NCBI GenBank assembly: GCA_001804315.1
Contig: MHFT01000028.1
Span: 42,544-84,887, forward strand
Reading direction: 5' to 3'
DNA length: 42,344 bases
Source: Omnitrophica bacterium RIFCSPLOWO2_12_FULL_50_11
Lineage (GTDB): Bacteria > Omnitrophota > Omnitrophia > Omnitrophales > Danuiimicrobiaceae
Part shown: one piece after another, positions 27,248 through 35,174 of the stretch
Layout of the letters: every line of letters starts with the position of its first letter
Numbering within the stretch: the first letter of the stretch is position 1
Notes under the pieces: generated by a model
Databases searched by the model: none
Seen by the model: the letters and a program-made list of their open reading frames with translations, nothing else
What the model was told of the DNA's origin: nothing
Position numbers and translations under genes: made by a program

Positions 27248-28105
27248 TCACAGCACAATTTCCGTACCAATCCCGCGATCCGTAAAAATTTCAAGGAGCA
27301 GCGCGTGTTTGATTCGACCATCGACAATGTGCGCTTTGGCTACATCAGCACGCAGCGCGAACGTACACGCGTTCACCTTAGGAATCATCCCAGCGGTAAT
27401 GGTTTGATCACGAATCAACTGATCCACTTTCTCGACATGAAGCGAGGGCATGAGCGAATTGGAATCCTTTGGATCTTTCATGATGCCCTGAACATTGGTG
27501 AGAATCATGATTTTCTGGACACTCATGGCGGCTGCTATTTTGGCAGCCGCTTCATCGGCATTCACGTTATACGTATCTCCCCTGTCATCGATGCCAACGG
27601 GATAAATCACAGGAATCGTGTTCGCTACCGTGAGCTCCCGTATCGGCCTGATATTCACCGCTGTCACGTCCCCCACAAAACCAACGTCGCCATCCTTATC
27701 ATGTTTCACGACGCTTAAGATTTTGGAATTATGTCCAGAAAGTCCAACGGCTTGCGCGCCAAACCGGTTCAAATCACGAACCATCTTCTTATTGAGGTCC
27801 GACAGCGTCTTGACGACGATTTTCACCGTGGCCTCGTCCGTCACGCGAAGGCCGCACACAAATCGAGATTCTATCCCCGCCTTCTTTAGATTCTCGGTAA
27901 TCGCATGACCGCCGCCGTGGATCAACACCGGCCGAATGCCCACATAGTTCATAAACACGAGATCATGCAGAATATTTTCGCGCACTTCTTGATCGAGCAT
28001 GGCAGAACCGCCAAACTTGATCAAGACTTCCTTCCCGCGAAACCGCTTGATGTACGGCAGCGCTTCGATCAGTACACTTGCTTTTTCGACGAGCTGTTCG
28101 ATCAT
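27248..28105 (-). CDS. argB: Acetylglutamate kinase
   Basis: ArgB phosphorylates N-acetylglutamate. It has 285 residues. Seen: VLIKFGGSAM (phosphate-binding Lys), VLIHGGGHAI, the Arg in CGLRVTD, YNVNADEAAAKIA (acetylglutamate/ATP site), and GMIPKVNACTFAL near the C terminus. About 27 residues precede the VLIKFGG strand (MIEQLVEKASVLIEALPYIKRF). An N-terminal helix like this is characteristic of arginine-inhibited, hexameric acetylglutamate kinases, so feedback inhibition is likely (inference from the family). The ATG at 28105 follows the argJ stop by 1 nt. Confidence 0.97.
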   Translation of the reverse strand: MIEQLVEKASVLIEALPYIKRFRGKEVLIKFGGSAMLDQEVRENILHDLVFMNYVGIRPVLIHGGGHAITENLKKAGIESRFVCGLRVTDEATVKIVVKTLSDLNKKMVRDLNRFGAQAVGLSGHNSKILSVVKHDKDGDVGFVGDVTAVNIRPIRELTVANTIPVIYPVGIDDRGDTYNVNADEAAAKIAAAMSVQKIMILTNVQGIMKDPKDSNSLMPSLHVEKVDQLIRDQTITAGMIPKVNACTFALRADVAKAHIVDGRIKHALLLEIFTDRGIGTEIVL

Positions 28106-28106
28106 G

Positions 28107-29360
28107 TTAGGTCGAGTAACGTGAGTTAATCCAGACGTAGAATTTCGTGAGATCGGTAGCCAAAAAACGGTCGCAAAATTTTCCTTTCTTTAAATTCACC
28201 TCGAGGCGGAATTCCTTCTTCTTAAGAATTTGCCGGACCCGATTGCGTTTTCGCAGCTGCCCCCGGCCATTCAAGAGCACCGGTACGCCGTCAAATGAAA
28301 TATCCAGTGCGGGCGAATAAGAAACACCGCTCGAACCAACGCAGCCCATCAACCGGCCCCAGTTGGGGTCTTCGCCCGCCAACATCGTTTTAAAAAGCAT
28401 AGAGGATGCAATCTGCCGCCCTAGATCTTGTCCTTCACTCGCAGTCCGCGCGCCCTTCACCACAATTTCACATACATGTTGGACCCCTTCACCATCTTTG
28501 GCGAGGAGACGAGCGATCGAAGCACAAACGTAGGTCAGTGCCTCCTGAAATAAGTCAAAGCGCCCGTCGCGTTTAAAAATCCTTCGATTTCCTGCTTTCC
28601 CATTGGCCAAAATGAGCACCATATCATTCGTGCTCTGGTCATTATCAATCACCAATCGATTAAACGTTTGACCGACAGAAGTTGATGTTGCTTTCTGAAG
28701 GATTTTTTTGGAAATCGCAAGATCCGTCGTTAAAAAACAAAGCATCGTGGCTTGTCTTGCCGGAACCCTCTCATTCCATACGCCAGCCGCATTCATATTT
28801 GGGTTCACCATTCCAGCGCCTTTTGCCATTGCGGCGAGTGTCACCGGCTTATGGTCCACGGTGAAGCGAACCGCGATTTCTTTTGGCACCGTATCCGTTG
28901 TCAAAATCCCGCGCGCAGCGTCATGCCCGCCCTCCGCCGACAAACTATCGATGAGTGTCGGAATCGCGCGCTCAATTTTCTTAATGGGAAACGGTTTTCC
29001 GATAATTCCAGTAGAAGCGACGAAAATTTCCCGCTTCGGAACCTTCAACTTCTTAGACAGCAAATCCAGGGTTCGGGACACAGCACGCTTGCCCCCGCGC
29101 CCGTTAAAACAGTTTGCATTACCGCTGTTGGCAAAAATGACTCTGTGTCTCGCCCCGTGCACGATCCGAAGATCATATTGAAGCGGCCACGCTTTGACAC
29201 GATTCGTCGTAAATGTCGCCCCGCTTACCGCCGGCACTTCGCTTTGAATCAAAGCAAGATCAAGCTTCCGAAAACTTTGTTTGATCCCGCAGTACTTGCC
29301 CGCCGCACGAAAACCCTTTGGATCCGTTACGCTTCCGTTTGAAAGCAGCTTAAATTTCAT
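28107..29360 (-). CDS. argJ: Bifunctional glutamate N-acetyltransferase/ornithine acetyltransferase
   Basis: ArgJ transfers the acetyl group from acetylornithine back to glutamate, closing the acetyl cycle. It has 417 residues. The self-cleavage site is in PARQATMLCFLTTDL, where the Thr becomes the N-terminal nucleophile of the beta chain. Also seen are KGAGMVNPNM upstream of it, the NDQSTNDM motif, and GEDPNWGRLMG near the C terminus. No argE or argA is present, consistent with acetyl recycling. It is coupled to argB. The 208-bp gap to argC holds a 46-bp palindrome and a REP. Confidence 0.97.
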   Translation of the reverse strand: MKFKLLSNGSVTDPKGFRAAGKYCGIKQSFRKLDLALIQSEVPAVSGATFTTNRVKAWPLQYDLRIVHGARHRVIFANSGNANCFNGRGGKRAVSRTLDLLSKKLKVPKREIFVASTGIIGKPFPIKKIERAIPTLIDSLSAEGGHDAARGILTTDTVPKEIAVRFTVDHKPVTLAAMAKGAGMVNPNMNAAGVWNERVPARQATMLCFLTTDLAISKKILQKATSTSVGQTFNRLVIDNDQSTNDMVLILANGKAGNRRIFKRDGRFDLFQEALTYVCASIARLLAKDGEGVQHVCEIVVKGARTASEGQDLGRQIASSMLFKTMLAGEDPNWGRLMGCVGSSGVSYSPALDISFDGVPVLLNGRGQLRKRNRVRQILKKKEFRLEVNLKKGKFCDRFLATDLTKFYVWINSRYST

Positions 29361-29396
29361 GATACCACCACCTCATGACGTCGTAAAACTGCCCAG

Positions 29397-29442
29397 GCAC
29401 ACTAAGGTAGGTCACGTTTAAACGTGACCTACCTTAGTGTGC
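29397..29442. repeat. Perfect 46-bp palindrome
   Basis: Two 23-bp arms meet at 29419/29420 around GTTTAAAC with no loop; the arms read GCACACTAAGGTAGGTCACG outward to the centre. It lies between argC and argJ. It could form a cruciform or an RNA hairpin that partly attenuates or processes the operon transcript. No T-run follows on the minus strand, so it is not a classic terminator. Confidence 0.95.
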
Positions 29443-29472
29443 TGCTTTCGTTGAGGCCGCCTAACACAAGTA

Positions 29473-29559
29473 CGTCATTCTGAGACGGCAATACAAAGCA
29501 AGGTCGAAGAATCCAAAGCGGGATCCTTCGTCCCGCCAAAGGCGGGACTCAGGATGACG
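29473..29559. repeat. REP-like inverted repeat, CGTCATTCTGAG family
   Basis: The element runs from CGTCATTCTGAG to CTCAGGATGACG, with inner GAAGAATCC/GGATCCTTC and an inner hairpin TCCCGCCAAAGGCGGGA (29531-29547). It is the same family as 21913-21996 and 23442-23661. It lies 9 bp beyond the argC stop. Confidence 0.85.
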
Positions 29560-29568
29560 GTCCAGCTA

Positions 29569-30594
29569 CTACCCCACCAGTCCCGCGTCCTCGGGAAAAC
29601 CCATACGTATGTTCATATTCTGAACCGCTTGACCGCTCGCTCCTTTAAGCAAATTGTCAATCGCAGTAATCACAATGACTCGTTCCGAGTCGGCGTCCAC
29701 TGAAATCCCAATGTCGCAGAAATTTGTGTGCTGGACATCCCGAAGGGCTGGGAATCGGTCGCAGCCCAAAAATTTCACAAACGGTTCTGCATCCGCCAAC
29801 TCTTGAAAAGCGTTTACGAGCCGCTCTTTTTTCACTTTCGGTTTTCGTCTCACGTAAATCGTCGAAAGAATGCCGCGGTTCACAGGAAGCAAGTGCGGCA
29901 CAAATGTGACTTGAACGTTTTCGTCCGCCGCTTCCGATAACACTTGTTCAATCTCAGGCGTATGCTGGTGTCGATTCACCTTATAAGCTGCGAAATTTTC
30001 GGCCACTTCGCAAAATTGCGTCCCCGGCGACAATTTTTTTCCTGCCCCGCTGACGCCAGACTTGGAATCAATCACAATTGAGTCAAGCTCGATTACCTTC
30101 TGACGAACCAGCGGATAGATTCCTAAAAGCGCCCCGGTTGGATAACAGCCAGGATTCGCGATCAAGTTCGTCTTCCGTATTTGATCGCGATAAACCTCAG
30201 GAAGACCGTAGACGGCTTTCTTCAGAAGTTGCTTCCGTGGGTGATGCGCGCCGTACCACTTCTCATAAAGACGCACCTGTTTCAGTCGAAAATCAGAAGA
30301 CAAATCGATCACAAGTTTGCCGCGATCATAGAAATCTCCAGCCACTTTCATCGCTTGCGTATGAGGCAACGTAAGAAACACAACGTCTGAGTTGCGCGCA
30401 ACCTTTTTGAAGTTGAACTTTTCGGTCTTGAGCGTGTTTTCCTTGCCTAACAGTGGAACTAAATCCCGCGCGTATCCCCCGTCGTCGGAACGTGTCGTCA
30501 AGCACCCGATTTGAACATACGGATGGCGCGCGAGGATCCGGATAAGCTCCCCGCCGGTAAAACTCGTCGCGCCAATAACTGAACAAGTCAACAT
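29569..30594 (-). CDS. argC: N-acetyl-gamma-glutamyl-phosphate reductase
   Basis: ArgC reduces acetylglutamyl phosphate with NADPH. It has 341 residues. Seen: the nucleotide-binding start VIGATSFTGGELIRIL, the catalytic Cys in NPGCYPTGALLG, and conserved C-terminal His/Arg segments such as HLLPVNRGILSTIY. It is the first gene of the minus-strand operon, with a consensus promoter just upstream. The leader of about 23 nt before the ATG shows no clear Shine-Dalgarno sequence. Confidence 0.97.
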   Translation of the reverse strand: MLTCSVIGATSFTGGELIRILARHPYVQIGCLTTRSDDGGYARDLVPLLGKENTLKTEKFNFKKVARNSDVVFLTLPHTQAMKVAGDFYDRGKLVIDLSSDFRLKQVRLYEKWYGAHHPRKQLLKKAVYGLPEVYRDQIRKTNLIANPGCYPTGALLGIYPLVRQKVIELDSIVIDSKSGVSGAGKKLSPGTQFCEVAENFAAYKVNRHQHTPEIEQVLSEAADENVQVTFVPHLLPVNRGILSTIYVRRKPKVKKERLVNAFQELADAEPFVKFLGCDRFPALRDVQHTNFCDIGISVDADSERVIVITAIDNLLKGASGQAVQNMNIRMGFPEDAGLVG

Positions 30595-30623
30595 GTTAAT
30601 GATAAAAAGGGTGAAAAGTGCTT

Positions 30624-30652
30624 ATTATATGGATTCACTTATCCTTTGTCAA
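30624..30652 (-). promoter_or_regulatory. Consensus sigma70 promoter of the arg-lys operon
   Basis: On the minus strand TTGACA (30652-30647), exactly 17 nt, then TATAAT (30629-30624): a full consensus match. It should drive argC and, by read-through, the genes down to dapA. The stretch between this -35 and the divergent rnc -35 (about 30653-30677) contains TGAATAGGTTATGAA, which loosely resembles an ARG box; ArgR control is possible but not shown. Confidence 0.9.
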
Positions 30653-30677
30653 ATGAATAGGTTATGAAAAATTTACC

Positions 30678-30706
30678 TTGACATTTACGACGCAAGAAGC
30701 TATTTT
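30678..30706 (+). promoter_or_regulatory. Sigma70-type promoter of rnc
   Basis: TTGACA at 30678-30683, a 17-nt spacer, then TATTTT at 30701-30706. Initiation 6-8 nt later would fall at about 30713, leaving only about 3 nt before the rnc ATG (30716). The message is therefore predicted to be leaderless or nearly so. Confidence 0.8.
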
Positions 30707-30715
30707 TCTGAAAAC

Positions 30716-31411
30716 ATGGATAAATCCTCATTCGGACAACTTGAACGTTTTATCGGACGTCCCTTTAGGAATAAAAAAAGCCTTCTGACTGCTCTTACAC
30801 ACCCCTCCTACCCATCTCAAGATGCCCAGCAAGAAGTGTCTCAAAACTTCCAGCGCCTGGAATTTCTTGGCGATTCCATCCTGAACCTATTCATTGCAAC
30901 CAGACTTTATCGGCTTTACCCTGATGCCAATGAAGGTCTTTTAAGCCGGATGCGTTCCATTCTCGTTTCCCGGAAGCTGCTCGCCCGTATTGCATGCACG
31001 ATCCGCCTTAAGGATGCGCTGCGGATGGGCGATCACGAGCGGAATCCGTCTCATGCGGCTCACGAAAAAATAATGGCAGATGCGTTTGAAGCGCTCGTGG
31101 CGGCGGTCTATTTTGACCGCGGTTTAAAAGCAGCGGAGGTGTTCCTCGACCAGTGCTTTAAGCCCCATTTGGACCGGAGGAAGCTCTTCCGCTTTGATCC
31201 CAACCCGAAAAGTTCACTGCAAGAATTCGTCCAAAAAAAATACGGCCGACTTCCCGTCTACCGAGTGAAACAGCACGATGACGGCTCGTTCACAGCCTGG
31301 GTGAGTGTCAAACGGTCGGAGACAAAAGGCGAGGGACGAACGAAGCAGGAAGCCGAAGCTCAAGCCGCCGCAGCACTCCTCAAAAAACTAAGGCGCCGAA
31401 AAAAGACTTAG
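30716..31411 (+). CDS. rnc: Ribonuclease III
   Basis: RNase III cuts double-stranded RNA in rRNA maturation and mRNA turnover (cytoplasm). It has 231 residues. The catalytic helix is QRLEFLGDSILNLF with metal ligands Glu49 and Asp53. The second acidic pair is in ADAFEALVAAVYFD (Asp122, Glu125). The C-terminal double-stranded-RNA-binding domain is at about 160-231 (SSLQEFVQKKYG ... GEGRTKQEAEAQAAAALLK). It is monocistronic on the plus strand, divergent from argC, followed by a strong hairpin. There is no ribosome binding site, which fits the near-leaderless promoter. Confidence 0.97.
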   Translation: MDKSSFGQLERFIGRPFRNKKSLLTALTHPSYPSQDAQQEVSQNFQRLEFLGDSILNLFIATRLYRLYPDANEGLLSRMRSILVSRKLLARIACTIRLKDALRMGDHERNPSHAAHEKIMADAFEALVAAVYFDRGLKAAEVFLDQCFKPHLDRRKLFRFDPNPKSSLQEFVQKKYGRLPVYRVKQHDDGSFTAWVSVKRSETKGEGRTKQEAEAQAAAALLKKLRRRKKT

Positions 31412-31443
31412 GACCAATTTCCGACGCACGGTGGAACACCGCA

Positions 31444-31521
31444 AAAAAGGGGACCCGCCAAAGTACATGGCGGGTAAACAGGTCAGCTTGCCCGCCGCGT
31501 TTTGTGGCGGGTCCCCTTTTT
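31444..31521 (+). terminator. Hairpin with T-run downstream of rnc (repeat-derived)
   Basis: Sixteen-bp perfect arms, AAAAAGGGGACCCGCC (31444-31459) and GGCGGGTCCCCTTTTT (31506-31521), enclose two shorter CCCGCC...GGCGGG hairpins (31454-31474 and 31491-31511). It sits 32 bp after the rnc stop and ends in T5, so it can act as rnc terminator. Its arms match the repeat at 38-106, so it is probably a domesticated REP. Confidence 0.75.
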
Positions 31522-31917
31522 GGTAAAACATTTCATGCCCTTTCGTTATCCTCAAACAGTAAGAGGGTGCGTAAGTAACATAGAAAAGGTGCCAGGTACC
31601 TTCTCTTTTCTTATTAGACCGTACTCTAAAAAAGTCAAGGCTCTTTCAGAGCGAACTTGATTAAAAGATGGAGACAGGCACCAACATCTGCTGCATGTTA
31701 CTCAACAAAATTAACTGATCGACCAAACGTTGGTTAACCTCATAGGTTGATGATTAAATCAGACTGTAGAGCGTGATAAGACACGATGTGAGGAAGTACT
31801 TCACGAAGGAGTGAAAATGATGCGAGTTTCAGGCGAAACGCCATACGTTAGCTCACGTGTAAAAATCCGCCATTGAGATTTGAAACTTTTCCCGCACGTG
31901 CTGAACAACTCTTCTAC
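31522..31917. other. Intergenic region without a supported gene
   Basis: It holds a decayed GGTGCCAGGTACC copy near 31590 and AT-rich sequence. The one translatable item is a 19-codon ORF (31817-31876, MMRVSGETPY...) with AAGGAG 5 nt before the ATG; no family is recognisable and no promoter is evident. I see no tRNA, rRNA or transposase remnant. Confidence 0.5.
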
Positions 31918-32296
<379 letters not shown>

Positions 32297-32316
<20 letters not shown>

Positions 32317-32647
32317 TAACGGGATTCAAATACGCTTGAACTCGATTCGCAGATGAAACCTCTAACAATCCTACAGGAAGGCTTGGAATGAAATGTTTCT
32401 TCTCACGCACAGCCCTGAGAATTTCCCAATACTTGATTGGTGCAGGCCGAAAGATAAACTGTTCCATGTTTTTCTCAAGGTAAAAGCGGATATATTCAAA
32501 AATCATTTCGGCTAGCCTTATTCTTGCTTCTTTCTCGGTTTCCCCTTCAGCCAAAAGATCGAATGGAAGGCAGTGGGCGTAGAATTTTCCCTCCTCACAC
32601 GACATCAACACATCCAATGGACTTCTTTCGAAACCCTTGACAGGCAT
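32297..32647 (-). CDS. HicB-family antitoxin
   Basis: A 116-residue protein. Its core CEEGKFYAHCLPFDLLAEGETEKEARIRLAEMI matches the partly degraded RNase-H-like fold of HicB antitoxins (strand, short loop, then a helix with ExEA). It is followed by a helical extension and not an obvious DNA-binding domain. It has a good ribosome binding site (AAGGAG about 10 nt upstream) and a promoter at 32684-32712. It overlaps the hicA-like gene downstream. It would neutralise the toxin and may autoregulate the operon. Confidence 0.7.
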
Positions 32648-32683
32648 TTTCCTTAACTCCTTATCTGCCTTAAAGATATCACA

Positions 32684-32712
32684 ATAATACCATATTTGCC
32701 AAAATCTGACAA
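32684..32712 (-). promoter_or_regulatory. Promoter of the minus-strand HicB-HicA pair
   Basis: On the minus strand TTGTCA (32712-32707), a 17-nt spacer, then TATTAT (32689-32684), giving a leader of about 30 nt with AAGGAG before the hicB ATG at 32647. The rest of 32648-32882 holds no gene. Confidence 0.65.
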
Positions 32713-32882
32713 ATCGTTACAAGCAGGCCATATTCTATTGTGTCCTGTCCCGCGCCTCAAGGACAATTATCGTTCTTATGGCTCCTCTACTTGTAGGCCG
32801 GAAAGCAAAAAACGTACGGGCCATTGGAAAATCTCTTGCGTCCTCCTTCGCAGGATGGACCGAGCGGCTCTGGGCGCGCGTC

Positions 32883-35174
32883 TTATGCGGCTCTTCGCCG
32901 TGCGATTTCGGCTTCGGCCTCTTGGGTCAGCATATGGAGGGCAAGCGCAAAGACATTGAGCGCGTCCTCGTTTTTTACGTAAGCAGTGCCATTGCGGAAC
33001 ACAATCAGATCGTCCACCTGCTCTCTTAAGGCCAACGCCGCAAGCATGGCGATGAAGAACTTCGCGCCGAGTTTTGTATCGCCGCGAGAACGAATTTCCA
33101 TTCCGTTTCCGAAGCGGTAAAGACTAAACGAGATGGCTCCGGGATTGAGCGCCGCACCGTCCGTCCCGATTCCGAGGATGTCCGGCGGGTAAAGATCGGT
33201 TAAACGAGACAAGTCGCCGATGAGGATCTCGTCGGTAAAGCCAAAGTCCTTATTGCCTGCGCGCCCGAAAGCTTTCCTTAACTCATGATGAACAGCTCGA
33301 TCCGATGACGCGCCTAAGAGAACATGCTCGAGATTCGGGTGATTCAGCACAGCGTTTCGAATGGCCTCGATGAGCGCTTGAAAGGCCTCGGTCCGATCTT
33401 GTCCTTCAAGACTGAGCAGCCACTCAGGAATTGGAAAACCGGCGACACTTCCCCTCTCAAGCTCGGTTTTAATCGCTTGATAGAGCTCCTCAGCGCGCTT
33501 GGCGGCCTCTTCGCTAAATTCCGGCGTGGTTTCAGCCCATTCCATTGCCCAAACGATTGCGTTCACCCTTCTTGCCAAATCACTCACGTCCGCGTCGTAT
33601 TGGCCATAAGAAAGGAAAGGCATTGCGTAGGAACCGCCAAACATGTTCGTCAGTGCAACTGGGTTCACGTGATGAGCAATCGCGGCTTCAACCAGCCAAC
33701 TGCTTAAATGACCCCTCTGACGCAAAAGTTCTGCCCGGTGATCTTGGAACCGGCCTCTTGCCTCCGTCCGCACTTGATCTGATAGATCCGCAGCCGGAAT
33801 GCCGAGCTCAAACGCGCCCTTTAATTCTCCACGGACCACTTCCGCATTCAGCTTCTTGTGCATGAACTCCGCCGCGAGCACTTCGACCGCATCTCTACTC
33901 ACCCGCGTTTCGGAGCGGGATAAGTCCGGCAGCTGAGCAACGGTTACGTCGTAATAGGATGGATCCACCAAGAAATCCATAATTTGACCTGTGTAATCAC
34001 CAAATTTGCCGCCCGCTGAGGGAACACCTTGGGCTTTTCTCTTGTGGTCAATGCCTATCTCCATGTCTGAAATAGTTTTGAGCGCCCACCGCTTAAACGG
34101 ACTAAAAAGCTGAACATGACGCGTAAAACCTGTCACGAAACGGAGCTTGGCAAGATATTCATCCTCCTGACTTTGTTCCACCCAGCCGGTATGACGACTG
34201 AAATAAGAACGGAGGGTGATATCCGAATGCTGCGCAAGTTGCTGAAAATTTTCGTCACGCAAAAAGTTTTTACGCCTCCAATAGTCGAATGTGTCCTTTT
34301 GGGTTAGATACTCACGGTGAAGCCATGTCGCCATCCAGATTCTAAGTGCCCGATACAGATCCGAATCGGATCGCACTTCTAGTTGGCTGTCCGCGGGCAA
34401 GGACCTTAGAAACGCCGCAATGCGGTTTTGGACTTCAAGATACACTTCGAATAACTGCGGCGACTCCCGAATCAGTCGTACAATTCCAATTTCCTTCATT
34501 AGCACGCCGCCCAAGAAATGCTTGACGCTCGGTTCATTGGCATGGTCCAACATCACACGCATCAGCGTTGGATTTACTTGAATGGCCGATACGCGAACGC
34601 CATCCGGCCCAGATGTGTGTTCGACCCCAATCAGTGCGGGATCTCGAACAGTAAAACGTTTTGGACGTGACATAAAGAGTACTGCATCCTCTTTCATATG
34701 CAAATAAAAGTCCGGATCGTCTGCTAGCGACTCCACAAACCGACTGAAGTCTCTTGACAACGCTGCCGCAGCTTCTTGAGAAATTGAATCCTGACCTGCA
34801 TTCCCTCGCACCTCCGCACGGCGGCCAATGGTTTCCGGCTCCACCACGTGCGTGTGAGCATTGATGGTGTCTCGTGCAGTTTCAAAATCAGTTTGCAAAT
34901 TATTTTTTTTGTCACGCAAAGGAGTCAGAATTTGTTCTGAGTCGCGGATCTTTTGCTTCAACTCATCAGAAACTTCCTGCCCTTTATGGCTCAGCAAGAC
35001 AATCAAAACGGATATATCTTCGATGATCTGATCCGCCTTTTCCAATTCCGCTTCGATTTGATCCAGCGACGTTTGAACCTCATCGAAATGTCGATAGAGT
35101 CCGTAACCGTCCTCCTCAAACAAGCCGTGATCATGGAGGACCTCATTCATATCTAAAGGGTGTACGTCACTCAA
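32883..35174 (-). CDS. Uncharacterised 763-residue protein with R-S-E-x-R motif
   Basis: I recognise no family. Residues about 25-115 are a charged coiled coil (DEVQTSLDQIEAELEKADQIIEDI ...), followed by RAEVR, then a mainly alpha-helical globular region with many Trp/Phe/Arg. RSETR is at residues 420-424 (33903-33917) and RTEAR is further on. The C-terminal part looks like an alpha/beta domain (DEILIGDLSRLTDLYPPDILGIGTDGA). There is no signal peptide or membrane segment. The ORF opens with TTG immediately after the stop of the 2379-codon ORF, so translational coupling is possible; an ATG at 35150 (MNEVLHDHG) is the alternative start. The shared peptide motif and contiguity suggest it works with, or split from, the upstream polyprotein-like gene. 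Confidence 0.75.
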   Translation of the reverse strand: MSDVHPLDMNEVLHDHGLFEEDGYGLYRHFDEVQTSLDQIEAELEKADQIIEDISVLIVLLSHKGQEVSDELKQKIRDSEQILTPLRDKKNNLQTDFETARDTINAHTHVVEPETIGRRAEVRGNAGQDSISQEAAAALSRDFSRFVESLADDPDFYLHMKEDAVLFMSRPKRFTVRDPALIGVEHTSGPDGVRVSAIQVNPTLMRVMLDHANEPSVKHFLGGVLMKEIGIVRLIRESPQLFEVYLEVQNRIAAFLRSLPADSQLEVRSDSDLYRALRIWMATWLHREYLTQKDTFDYWRRKNFLRDENFQQLAQHSDITLRSYFSRHTGWVEQSQEDEYLAKLRFVTGFTRHVQLFSPFKRWALKTISDMEIGIDHKRKAQGVPSAGGKFGDYTGQIMDFLVDPSYYDVTVAQLPDLSRSETRVSRDAVEVLAAEFMHKKLNAEVVRGELKGAFELGIPAADLSDQVRTEARGRFQDHRAELLRQRGHLSSWLVEAAIAHHVNPVALTNMFGGSYAMPFLSYGQYDADVSDLARRVNAIVWAMEWAETTPEFSEEAAKRAEELYQAIKTELERGSVAGFPIPEWLLSLEGQDRTEAFQALIEAIRNAVLNHPNLEHVLLGASSDRAVHHELRKAFGRAGNKDFGFTDEILIGDLSRLTDLYPPDILGIGTDGAALNPGAISFSLYRFGNGMEIRSRGDTKLGAKFFIAMLAALALREQVDDLIVFRNGTAYVKNEDALNVFALALHMLTQEAEAEIARRRAA

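Noticed and set aside
31817-31876. Small protein gene of 19 codons with AAGGAG
   Set aside because: Too short to support without homologues or a promoter; noted only in the intergenic entry.
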